Positions 1-6,755 of a stretch of 9,783 nt of DNA are shown piece after piece. The notes below the pieces were generated by a model. The model made no database searches, had not been told where the DNA came from, and saw only the letters and a program-made list of their open reading frames with translations. Location of the stretch: the NCBI GenBank assembly GCA_036562625.1, contig DATCJV010000059.1:1-9783 (forward strand), given 5' to 3'. Each line of letters opens with the position of its first letter. The first letter of the stretch is position 1. Both the position numbers and the translations under genes were made by a program. This DNA is from DUOH01 sp036562625. Lineage in GTDB: Bacteria; Bacillota; UBA4882; UBA10575.

Positions 1-151
1 ATAATAATATTCCACTTTTCGGCAACGGTAGTAACCTAACGAGAATGGCTTTGAAAGGTTTAAATAAACAAAACGCTGTCTAACTGAATGTTCTCTATGT
101 GAGGTTCAAAAAATCTACAGTGTCTTGACACGATCATCTCCCGGAAAAAGC

Positions 152-179
152 TTTACAAATTAAATTATCGTAATATAAT
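152..179 (+). promoter_or_regulatory. Predicted sigma-A promoter for the arsR-like gene
   Basis: TTTACA (152-157) and a perfect TATAAT (174-179) are separated by 16 nt, giving a predicted start site near 186 and a leader of about 87 nt before the GTG start of the regulator. The spacer contains a small inverted repeat, ATTA-TCG-TAAT (164-174). Upstream DNA (1-150) shows no gene. The match is good for a low-GC Firmicute, but the surrounding DNA is AT-rich, so some of the match could be chance. Confidence 0.6.
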
Positions 180-182
180 AGA

Positions 183-198
183 TATGAAATATTTCTTA
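183..198. promoter_or_regulatory. Candidate ArsR operator at the predicted start site
   Basis: A perfect 10-bp palindrome, GAAATATTTC (186-195), is extended by matching TA pairs at 183-184 and 197-198. It lies a few bases downstream of the predicted -10 box, where a repressor would block transcription start. ArsR-family dimers usually bind AT-rich dyads in this position and often autoregulate. The half-site GAAATAT recurs at 584-590, just before the reductase gene. The assignment as an operator is inference from position and symmetry only. Confidence 0.35.
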
Positions 199-272
199 GA
201 TTTGCCCAAAAGCCGGCAACTGTCATCCTTTTTGCTCCTGCGTTCAATTTTGCTTTGATGGGAGGTTGTTTG

Positions 273-575
273 GTGGAAGGATTTCAAAACGCCGAAATGG
301 AAGATCTAATCTCAAAGGCGGAAATATTAAAGATTTTGGCTCATCCGGTGCGTCTTTGTATCGTGAAGGGCTTGGCCGGAAAGAAAGAATGCAATGTCAG
401 CTTTATGCAGCATTGTTTGAATATGCCCCAATCCACTATTTCTCAGCATTTAGCGAAGTTAAGAGCCGGTGGAATTATTAAGGGAAAGAGAGTAGGGGTT
501 GAAGTCTATTATCAACTGGTCAACCCTTTTGCCGAACGGCTGGTTAATGCCTTGTTTACCAAGGAGGGGGAGTAA
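273..575 (+). CDS. ArsR/SmtB-family transcriptional regulator
   Basis: This is a compact 100-aa winged-helix DNA-binding protein, the usual ArsR-family size. The N-terminal helix has the family's typical ILKILAHPVRLCIVKGL segment (about 18-34). The recognition helix is in MPQSTISQHLAKLRAGGII (51-69), followed by a wing ending VGVEVYYQL (74-82). GTG at 273 is chosen because GGGAGGT (260-266) lies 6 nt upstream; the in-frame TTG 255 and ATG 258 precede or overlap this ribosome binding site. The protein has three cysteines, C29, C40 and C48. C40 is where metal sensors carry their ELCVCDL box, but that box is not intact, which argues against a classical arsenic/cadmium sensor. The next gene encodes a CoA-disulfide/persulfide reductase with rhodanese, so a thiol- or sulfane-sulfur-responsive repressor is a reasonable inference. 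The family call is firm; the inducer is unknown. Confidence 0.9.
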   Translation: MEGFQNAEMEDLISKAEILKILAHPVRLCIVKGLAGKKECNVSFMQHCLNMPQSTISQHLAKLRAGGIIKGKRVGVEVYYQLVNPFAERLVNALFTKEGE

Positions 576-583
576 TTTTTTGG

Positions 584-610
584 GAAATATATTGTTTTAT
601 TAAAATATAT
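584..610. promoter_or_regulatory. AT-rich inverted repeat between regulator and reductase genes
   Basis: ATATATT (587-593) and AATATAT (604-610) form a 7-bp inverted repeat around a 10-nt spacer, in the 57-nt gap before the reductase gene. The GAAATAT half-site (584-590) repeats one arm of the palindrome at 186-195. It could be a second regulator site or a weak hairpin. The very high AT content makes chance symmetry likely, so confidence is low. Confidence 0.25.
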
Positions 611-632
611 AAATATAATGGAGGTGAGTGCC

Positions 633-2330
633 TTGAAGAGACGCGTAATTATCGTCGGTGGGGTGGCTGGCGGGGCAAGCGCAGCGGCCCGTTTACGCAG
701 GCTCGATGAAGAGATGGAGATAATCCTGGTGGAGAAAGGAGAGTATATTTCCTATGCCAACTGCGGACTCCCCTATTACCTCGGGGGAGTAATCCCCGAC
801 CGGGAGAAACTGTTGGTGCAGACACCGGAGGGGATGAGAACCCGGTATAATATTCAAGTCAGAACCGGAGAAGAAGTGACTAAGATCGACCGAAAGAAGC
901 GGGAGGTTGAGATTAGGCCGGTTAATTCGGGGGAACCATACAGACTCCGGTATGATCTGCTACTCTTGGCGCCTGGCGCTTTTCCGGTAAAACCGGTGAT
1001 TCCCGGAGCGGAAGGAGAGAATGTTTTTACTTTAAGAAGCATAAATGATACCGACCGGATAAAAGCCTTTATGCACAGGCGTTTAAACGCTGGGAAGCGC
1101 CAGGAAGAAAGACCCGTTAGCGCCCTGGTGGTGGGCGCGGGGTTTATCGGCTTGGAGATGGTGGAGAATCTGCGACAAGCCGGCCTTTCTGTTTCACTGG
1201 TGGAGATGGCCGACCGGGTGTTGCCGAAGAACCTCGATTTTGAGATGGCGGCTTTCCTCCATAAACAGCTCAGGGCGGAGGGGGTATCCTTGTATTTATC
1301 CGCCGCCTTACACCGGATTGAGCGGGATGCCAACGGATGCTGGGGCGTATTGGCCGATGGACGGCGTATCCCTGCGGATCTGGTGATTTTAGCCGTAGGT
1401 GTTCGTCCGGATACTTCATTGGCTGTCGAAGCCGGTCTGGAACTAGGAGAAACCGGCGGCATCAAAGTAAACGAGTGTTTTCAAACCTCGGACCCGCATA
1501 TTTATGCAGTTGGAGATGCGATTGAGGTGACAAACTCCATTACCGGGCAAGCGGTTTTGCTTTCCTTGGCCGGACCGGCGAACCGTCAAGGACGTTTGGT
1601 TGCGGACGCGCTGGCGGGCCGGACGGTTAAGTATGAAGGCGTGATCGGCGTCAGTGTGGCTAAGGTCTTTGCCATGACCGCCGGTTCAGTCGGGTTAACC
1701 GAGGAAGACTTGCGCCGGAAAAAAACGCCGTATTTCTCAACAATCATCCATTCTTCCTCTAATGCTGCTTATTACCCTGACTCATCTCCCCTCACAATTA
1801 AGTTAATCTTTTCTCCTGGTGGAAAGATCCTGGGAGCGCAGGTGGTCGGGTATAAAGGAGTGGATAAACGCCTTGATGTCTTGGCCACCGCGATTAAATT
1901 AGGAGGAGAGGTTAGCGCCCTAAGTAGCTTGGAATTGGCTTATGCTCCGCCTTACTCTTCAGCAAAGGATCCGGTTAATATCGCCGGCTATGTGGCAGGC
2001 AATATCCTCGCGCAAGATGTTGAAGTCTGTCACTGGTATGAGCTGCCGCACCGGGACCGGACCAATAGTATATTATTAGATGTCAGGGAGGAAGGAGAGA
2101 GACGGGCAGGGTTGATCGAAGACTCGCAGCATATTCCTTTATCGAAATTAAGAAGAAAAATCAGTGAGCTGCCGAAAGATAAGGAGATTATTGTTTATTG
2201 CCATGTTGGGTTACGAGCCTATATTGCTGCACGGATTTTGAAACAAAACGGTTTTATAGTAAAAAACCTGAACGGCGGTTACTTGACATGGCGGACTGCT
2301 ACTGAAGAGCAAAAAATCATCGGCCGGTAG
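633..2330 (+). CDS. CoA-disulfide/persulfide reductase with C-terminal rhodanese domain
   Basis: This is a 565-aa FAD- and pyridine-nucleotide-dependent disulfide reductase fused to a sulfurtransferase (CoADR-RHD type). The N-terminal FAD site is VIIVGGVAGGASAAARL (about 5-21). The single redox cysteine is C44 in SYANCGLPYY, diagnostic for the CoA-disulfide reductase branch, which lacks the CxxC of glutathione reductases. A second nucleotide-binding site is VVGAGFIGLEMV, a second FAD contact is IYAVGDAIE, and AYAPPYSSAKDPVN belongs to the dimer interface. The rhodanese domain occupies roughly the last 100 residues, with active-site C523 in YCHVGLR. Characterised relatives reduce CoA disulfide, CoA persulfide or polysulfide with NAD(P)H in the cytoplasm. 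TTG 633 is chosen because GGAGGTGA (620-627) lies 5 nt upstream; the ATG at 618 overlaps that site. It lies 57 nt after the ArsR gene and is probably co-transcribed. Substrate preference (persulfide detoxification, sulfur respiration or CoA redox) cannot be decided here. Confidence 0.93.
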   Translation: MKRRVIIVGGVAGGASAAARLRRLDEEMEIILVEKGEYISYANCGLPYYLGGVIPDREKLLVQTPEGMRTRYNIQVRTGEEVTKIDRKKREVEIRPVNSGEPYRLRYDLLLLAPGAFPVKPVIPGAEGENVFTLRSINDTDRIKAFMHRRLNAGKRQEERPVSALVVGAGFIGLEMVENLRQAGLSVSLVEMADRVLPKNLDFEMAAFLHKQLRAEGVSLYLSAALHRIERDANGCWGVLADGRRIPADLVILAVGVRPDTSLAVEAGLELGETGGIKVNECFQTSDPHIYAVGDAIEVTNSITGQAVLLSLAGPANRQGRLVADALAGRTVKYEGVIGVSVAKVFAMTAGSVGLTEEDLRRKKTPYFSTIIHSSSNAAYYPDSSPLTIKLIFSPGGKILGAQVVGYKGVDKRLDVLATAIKLGGEVSALSSLELAYAPPYSSAKDPVNIAGYVAGNILAQDVEVCHWYELPHRDRTNSILLDVREEGERRAGLIEDSQHIPLSKLRRKISELPKDKEIIVYCHVGLRAYIAARILKQNGFIVKNLNGGYLTWRTATEEQKIIGR

Positions 2331-2538
2331 TGAGTCACCGGATGAGGCCGCCTATGACCGGATACGGAAGATTAAATTCCAATAAATTGCTTCTCAGTGC
2401 CGGGGGAAACCTTGACCCACAAAACCGCCGAACGAAGGAGATGTAATAAAAGGGCGGATCTGATTATACAATCTAAAACAGGGAGATCTTCTCAAGGGGT
2501 TGAGGAGAGGACCGGACCACGATGGAAGGGGGAGCATG

Positions 2539-3240
2539 ATGGATTACCTAACCAAGCTGCGTCAGGAACATGAATTCTTACAAATGGTGAGGTTAATCTT
2601 CCAGGAGCTGATTAGGAGGTTGAGGACGGGTAAAGCCGTTAACCTCGTTGATTTGGAGGATGTTTACAGGCTCTGCCGGGAGTACTTGGTGACTCAGCAT
2701 TTATCCTCGGAAGAAGCACATGTTTTTTCAAGGTTAAGGGCGGAGCATCACCCTTCGGCGGCCCGGATGAGCCAGGCCCATGAAGAAATAAAGAGGAGTA
2801 TCGGGAAGATTGGGGAGACCATCGAGGAATTGAGGCTGGGCCGGCCCAATTCCGGTAAGAAATTGGTCAAGGCCGGAGAAAGTTTTTTATGGCTACTGGA
2901 GACTCATTTACGGGAAGAAGATCAAATTCTGGCCCAGTTGGTAGACGCTGAAATAAATTCGTTCCAGGATATTCCGAAAACAGCCGGGGAAAGGCTGGGG
3001 GAATCATGGGTATTATTGCAGAGATTGGCTCTGGAATATACAGGGAAAGAATTTGTTTTATCCTGGTTGGGCGGGCCCAAGGAAGAAAGGGACCGGACTT
3101 CACCAGAACCCACGTCCACCCCGGAAAGCACTGACCATTTGCGGGAAACAGATGAAAAGAAAGCCCGGGAGGAAGTGAAAGTGGAAAGAGAGGAGATGAT
3201 AGAGGTAAGGCAGGAGGAGATACCGGCGGGTGAAGGTTAG
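2539..3240 (+). CDS. Hemerythrin-like (HHE) domain protein with charged C-terminal tail
   Basis: This predicted soluble protein is about 233 aa. Residues 1-140 look like a four-helix hemerythrin-like bundle. The ligand pattern is H11 (QEHEFL), H54 with E58 (QHLSSEE), H81 (QAHEEI) and H123 with E127/D128 (THLREED), matching the H...HxxxE...H...HxxxE plan of diiron HHE proteins. Known relatives bind O2, respond to nitric oxide or oxidative stress, or repair iron centres; which applies here is unknown. A short helical segment (about 150-178) leads into a roughly 55-residue tail rich in Glu, Lys, Arg, Pro and Thr, probably disordered. ATG 2539 fits best, 6 nt after AAGGGGG (2526-2532); ATG 2536 is possible, and an in-frame TTG at 2500 is less likely. 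No signal peptide is seen. It stands alone, 208 nt after the reductase gene, possibly in its own transcript. Confidence 0.75.
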   Translation: MDYLTKLRQEHEFLQMVRLIFQELIRRLRTGKAVNLVDLEDVYRLCREYLVTQHLSSEEAHVFSRLRAEHHPSAARMSQAHEEIKRSIGKIGETIEELRLGRPNSGKKLVKAGESFLWLLETHLREEDQILAQLVDAEINSFQDIPKTAGERLGESWVLLQRLALEYTGKEFVLSWLGGPKEERDRTSPEPTSTPESTDHLRETDEKKAREEVKVEREEMIEVRQEEIPAGEG

Positions 3241-3275
3241 CCGGATCTATGGGGGTAATTAGCCCAGAGGTTTGC

Positions 3276-3328
3276 TCGGCAACTAAAAGCAAGTGAGAGA
3301 GAATATTCTCCTGCCGGAAGGTTTTTTT
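3276..3328 (+). terminator. Weak terminator-like structure after the hemerythrin-like gene
   Basis: TCGGCA (3276-3281) can pair with TGCCGG (3312-3317), including one G-U pair, enclosing a segment that can itself form GAGA/TCTC pairs. A run of seven T follows at 3322-3328, after AAGG. The stem is short and the loop large, so this is only a possible Rho-independent terminator separating the hemerythrin-like gene from the nuclease-helicase gene. Confidence 0.3.
3299..3310. repeat. Perfect 12-bp palindrome upstream of the nuclease-helicase gene
   Basis: GAGAATATTCTC reads the same on both strands and sits 62 nt before the TTG start of the endonuclease Q-helicase gene. A stem with no loop is poor for an RNA hairpin, so a dimeric protein-binding site is the more natural reading. 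It does not match the known Bacillus LexA box (CGAAC-N4-GTTCG), so an SOS role is not supported. It shares the central AATATT with the palindrome at 186-195, which may be coincidence. Confidence 0.3.
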
Positions 3329-3372
3329 CGATGTAAAAAGAATCCTTTATTTTAATATAGGAGATGATTTTC

Positions 3373-5730
3373 TTGCGCTTCTGGGCTGACCTCCATATTC
3401 ATTCCAAATACTCCATGGCCACCAGCAAAGACTGTGAGCCTGAGACTTTAGCATACTGGGCCAAACGGAAAGGGCTAACCCTGATCGGTACCGGAGATCT
3501 AACTCATCCAGGCTGGCGACAGATTTTAAAAGACCGCTTGGAACCGGCAGAGGACGGTCTGTGGCAATTGAAGAAAGAGTATGAAAAAGCCTTCCTGGAT
3601 TCAATAGGTCAATCCGTTGCAGACGCCGGGTTGTCTTTGGGTCCCGGTGTGCGTTTTGTGCTCTCCGGTGAGATCAGCACCATTTATAAGAAGAACGGTA
3701 GAACAAGAAAGGTGCATCACTTAATCCTTCTCCCCGGTTTTGCCGAAGCCGATGAACTAGCCGAGCGGTTGGACAAGATCGGAAACATCTCGGCCGACGG
3801 TAGACCAATCCTCGGCTTGGACAGCCGTAACCTTTTGGAGATGATAATGGACGTTTCCAGCCGGGCCATTTATATTCCAGCCCATATCTGGACGCCACAT
3901 TTTTCGGTATTTGGCGCTAATTCCGGATTTGACAGTCTGGAAGAGTGTTATGAAGATTTAACCGGCGAAATCATGGCCTTGGAGACCGGTCTCTCCTCTG
4001 ATCCGGCGATGAACTGGCGCTGGTCCGCGTTGGACACTTACCCTCTTCTTTCCAATTCAGACGCTCATTCCCCCCAAAATTTGGCGCGCGAAGCCAACTT
4101 ATTCGATATCGAGCTCTCTTATGACAATTTACGATCCGCCCTCAAAAAGCCGGAAGGTCAATTCTTGGGCACAGTGGAATTTTTTCCGGAAGAAGGGAAG
4201 TATCACTGGGACGGACACCGCGCTTGCGGAGTGCAGTGGGAGCCGGAGCAAACCAGGAGAGCCGGACAGATCTGTCCGGTTTGCGGAAAAAAAGTCACCG
4301 TCGGTGTGCTACACCGGACGGAGGTTTTAGCAGACCGTGACCCCGGTAAGCGTCCGGATACGGCCAGGCCTTATGAACGCCTGGTCCCGCTGACGAAAGT
4401 AATTGCCGCCGCTCTTGGGATAGGAGAAAAAAGTAAAAAAGTGGAGCGGATCTATGATAAATTATTGGCCATATGCGGTCCGGAGTTGATGATCTTAAGA
4501 GAAACACCGCTAGAAGAGGTGAGAAGTGTCGCCGGAACTCTGACTGCGGAGGGGATCCGCCGCGTGCGGCACGGACTTTTGGAGATCAACCCAGGTTTTG
4601 ACGGGCAATATGGCCAGGTGAATATCTTCCGTGAAGATGAGCGCCATTCCTTCTCCGGACAAGCCACCCTGTTTACAGACGAGTTTGCGTTGACCCTACC
4701 TGCGCTGAGGCCTACCAGGACCGGCGCAGTACGGAATAGAACCGGTGCTCCGGAGTTCAACGGTGAACAGGCCTCTGCCCTGGAGGAGGCGGTGTATCTT
4801 GACTGCAGGGAGCAAGAGTCTTCCGGCAGGGAAGGCTTTGACGAACTTAATCCGGAACAAAAAGCAGCTGTTCTTTCTACCGCAAAAAGAGTGGCGGTAT
4901 TAGCCGGTCCCGGAACAGGAAAGACCAGAACTCTCCTACAGAGAGTGAGGTTCCTTTTGAATCAGGGGGTGCCGGCTCACAGAGTTACTTGTCTTACTTT
5001 TACCAAGAAAGCAGCGGAGGAGTTACAAAAGAGATTGGCCAGTTTGCTTCCACCGGCGGCTGGCAGGGAGATTTATCAGGTGCAAGTGGGTAACTTGCAT
5101 CAATTATGCTTAAAGATGATTAATGCGTCTCCGCAGGCGAATAAACGCCCGTTACTTTCCGAATACGAAGCAGTGGGTTTTTTACCTCAGGTCAAGGGGG
5201 TCACCCTTCGAGAGATGGCTTTAACCATTTCCAAGCTGAAAAATAGAGACCTCAAACCCGGTGATCCCCTGGTTCCCGAAGAGTGGCGAGAGGTGTACCT
5301 TAGGTATCAAGAAAAGCTCAACGCCTATCAAGTGCTGGACTTTGATGAATTGCTGGTCTATACCATTGATCTCTTGGAGAAAGGGCTGGTTCCCCGGGCA
5401 GTACTGGAGAGATATGATCACCTGTTGGTCGATGAATTTCAGGATCTGACTCCCCTGCAATATCGCTTGATCAAGTTATTGTCCCGAGAGAGCTTATTTG
5501 TAATAGGTGACCCGGATCAAGCTATTTATGGTTTTAGAGGAGCTGAGCATCGAATATTCCAAGAGTTCCTACAAGACTTTCCCGAACATCAAGTCTACAC
5601 ACTGACCAGGAATTACCGGTCGGCCGCTTACGACGGAAACCGGGCGCATCAGAGTAGTGCGGGCCGAGAGCGAGAAGGCCGAAGCAGCGGCCGTGGTCAG
5701 GGAAGTCGTGTCATTAGTGGGTGGCACTGA
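3373..5730 (+). CDS. Endonuclease Q-like PHP nuclease fused to UvrD-type helicase, 5' part of frameshifted gene
   Basis: The genuine sequence runs from TTG 3373 to about S750; 35 unrelated residues then follow to the stop at 5730. TTG 3373 is preferred because AGGAG (3359-3363) lies 9 nt upstream; ATG 3364 sits on that site. Residues 1-420 resemble the endonuclease Q family: a PHP metal centre with DLHIHS (6-11), GTGDLTHPGW, HHLILLPGF, PAHIWTP and SNSDAHSP, then a zinc finger (RACGVQW...CPVCGK), then a helix-hairpin-helix-like stretch around AEGIRRVRHGLLEINPG. EndoQ cuts DNA 5' of deaminated bases such as uracil and hypoxanthine. From about 490 an SF1A helicase begins: LNPEQKAAV (Q motif), AGPGTGKT (511-518, Walker A, K517), LTFTKKAAEEL (Ia), DEFQD (687-691, Walker B), GDPDQAIYGFRGA (III) and LTRNYRS (IV). 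The probable role is repair of deaminated DNA with unwinding by the same polypeptide. The helicase half is interrupted; the nuclease half is intact and could still act if the product is stable. Confidence 0.85.
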   Translation: MRFWADLHIHSKYSMATSKDCEPETLAYWAKRKGLTLIGTGDLTHPGWRQILKDRLEPAEDGLWQLKKEYEKAFLDSIGQSVADAGLSLGPGVRFVLSGEISTIYKKNGRTRKVHHLILLPGFAEADELAERLDKIGNISADGRPILGLDSRNLLEMIMDVSSRAIYIPAHIWTPHFSVFGANSGFDSLEECYEDLTGEIMALETGLSSDPAMNWRWSALDTYPLLSNSDAHSPQNLAREANLFDIELSYDNLRSALKKPEGQFLGTVEFFPEEGKYHWDGHRACGVQWEPEQTRRAGQICPVCGKKVTVGVLHRTEVLADRDPGKRPDTARPYERLVPLTKVIAAALGIGEKSKKVERIYDKLLAICGPELMILRETPLEEVRSVAGTLTAEGIRRVRHGLLEINPGFDGQYGQVNIFREDERHSFSGQATLFTDEFALTLPALRPTRTGAVRNRTGAPEFNGEQASALEEAVYLDCREQESSGREGFDELNPEQKAAVLSTAKRVAVLAGPGTGKTRTLLQRVRFLLNQGVPAHRVTCLTFTKKAAEELQKRLASLLPPAAGREIYQVQVGNLHQLCLKMINASPQANKRPLLSEYEAVGFLPQVKGVTLREMALTISKLKNRDLKPGDPLVPEEWREVYLRYQEKLNAYQVLDFDELLVYTIDLLEKGLVPRAVLERYDHLLVDEFQDLTPLQYRLIKLLSRESLFVIGDPDQAIYGFRGAEHRIFQEFLQDFPEHQVYTLTRNYRSAAYDGNRAHQSSAGREREGRSSGRGQGSRVISGWH
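5612..5632 (+). other. Frameshift/deletion junction inside the nuclease-helicase gene
   Basis: NYRS is read in one frame up to 5622, while RPLTTETG is read from 5621 in the next. UvrD-family proteins normally carry about 20 residues between these points (an IL..A..LI..N..R-type helix), and none are present in any frame. This suggests loss of about 60 nt, with a length of 3n+2, rather than a single-base slip. The junction CGGTCGGCCG contains overlapping CGG units that could have served as short homology. The boundaries are inferred by comparison with family knowledge. Confidence 0.7.
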
Positions 5731-6739
5731 TCTGCTTAGCGCCCACAGTGCTCGAAGAAACAAAGCAGGTTTGGGGGCAAGAGCCAATTACAGCTTTGGC
5801 GAGATCGCCGTTTTGTACCGAACCGGGCGCCAATTGGACGCGCTGGAAGAAGCCTTTGCCAAAGCAGGCCTGCCTTACAAGGTGGTTGGGGAAAAGAAAC
5901 TATTATATACCAAGGAGCTTAGGGAGACCGTCACTTTCTTCCATGCGCTTCTGGAACCGGAGGATTATTTCCTTTTGTCCGCCCTGCATCTTGAGGTTTT
6001 TAATCCAGGAGCCGAACATTTGGAGAGACTCTGGGCCTCGTACCTGGCGCACCGGGTTCGCCGTCCAGATCTGATTTTTCTCCATTTTTTGCAGGCTCTC
6101 CTGACCGGCGCGCTGAATTTACCGGAATTACCGGCAGGGGCTCACCCTGGTTTCTGGGGGAAACTCCAATATTTCTACGGCCTTTATCAGAAATATGCCG
6201 TGCGCCTTGAGGATTCGCCACTGGCGGTCTTTACCGAGTGGGTTACTGATTGCCAATGGGATGAACGGAAAAAAGAAGTGCAAGAACTTTTTGGCTTAGC
6301 CGCCTTTAGCGCTGATTTACGGGAGTTCTTCACCCGCCTCCAAGTCGGACGGGAAGGTGACCTGGAGAGGCTGGGAATAAAGGGTCCGGCACCGGAGTAT
6401 ATAAACCTGATGACGATCCACGCGGCCAAAGGCTTGGAATATCCGGCCGTGCTCATCACCGGATTGGAGGAAGGATTGCTTCCGTTATTGAACAGTGCGG
6501 GAGAGACAGAGCTTGAGGAAGAAAGGCGCTTGTTTTATGTGGGGCTGACCAGGGCGCGCAGAGAATTGGTTTTATTTCAAGCCAAACGCAGAAGACGTTT
6601 TGGCGCCACAGAGAAGCGCGTTGCTTCCAGGTTTCTGGGAGAAATTCCTCCGGAATTGCTGTGCTATGAAGAATCTGGCACAATGCGAAGAAAGAAGCAT
6701 CAGCAAAAGGGATTATTTATTCTAGATATATCCACGTAA
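5621..6739 (+). pseudogene. UvrD-type helicase C-terminal part, out of frame with its 5' half
   Basis: From CGG 5621 this frame reads RPLTTETGRIRVVRAESEKAEA, the continuation expected after helicase motif IV in UvrD/PcrA proteins. Clear motifs follow: YRTGRQLDALEEAFAKAGLPY (2B-2A region), NLMTIHAAKGLEYPAVLITG (motif V), EEERRLFYVGLTRARREL (motif VI) and the terminal SRFLGEIPPELL. About 372 aa remain, followed by a short basic end. The first possible start in this frame is GTG 5657, but no ribosome binding site precedes it, and a protein starting there would lack the ATPase half. The fragment therefore belongs to the gene beginning at 3373 and is placed one frame away by a lesion at about 5620-5626. 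The stop lies 17 nt before mrnC, so the broken gene is probably the head of that transcript. If the lesion is an assembly error, the full protein would be about 1,140 aa. Confidence 0.8.
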
Positions 6740-6755
6740 AGAGAGGAAGTAGTCA

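Noticed and set aside
125..130. Perfect TTGACA as a -35 box
   Set aside because: No -10-like hexamer lies 16-19 nt downstream; the sequence there is AAGCTT/GCTTTA. TTTACA at 152-157 fits the TATAAT at 174-179 better.
592..619. Promoter-like pair TTGTTT (592-597), 16 nt, TATAAT (614-619) directly before the reductase gene
   Set aside because: Its start site would fall near 626, inside the GGAGGTGA ribosome binding site, so it could not give a normally translated transcript from TTG 633. The DNA here is nearly all A/T, which makes such matches common.
854..1465. 203-aa open frame on the minus strand inside the reductase gene
   Set aside because: It is the antisense of well-conserved FAD/NAD-binding sequence, is Ser/Arg/Pro-rich with no recognisable domain, and is best explained as a shadow frame.
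2399..2413. GCCGGGGGAAACC resembling part of a c-di-AMP (ydaO) riboswitch
   Set aside because: The other conserved ydaO blocks (such as GGGUGAAUCC and the downstream pairing segments) are absent, and the element would be too short.
2867..3292. 141-aa open frame on the minus strand over the hemerythrin-like gene
   Set aside because: It is a Pro/Leu/Ser-rich translation of the opposite strand of the Glu/Lys-rich tail, with no domain and no good ribosome binding site.
5657..6739. Independent 360-aa helicase gene starting at GTG 5657
   Set aside because: No ribosome binding site is present, homologous sequence continues upstream of this codon in the same frame to 5621, and the product would lack the ATP-binding half. 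It is treated as the 3' part of the broken gene.
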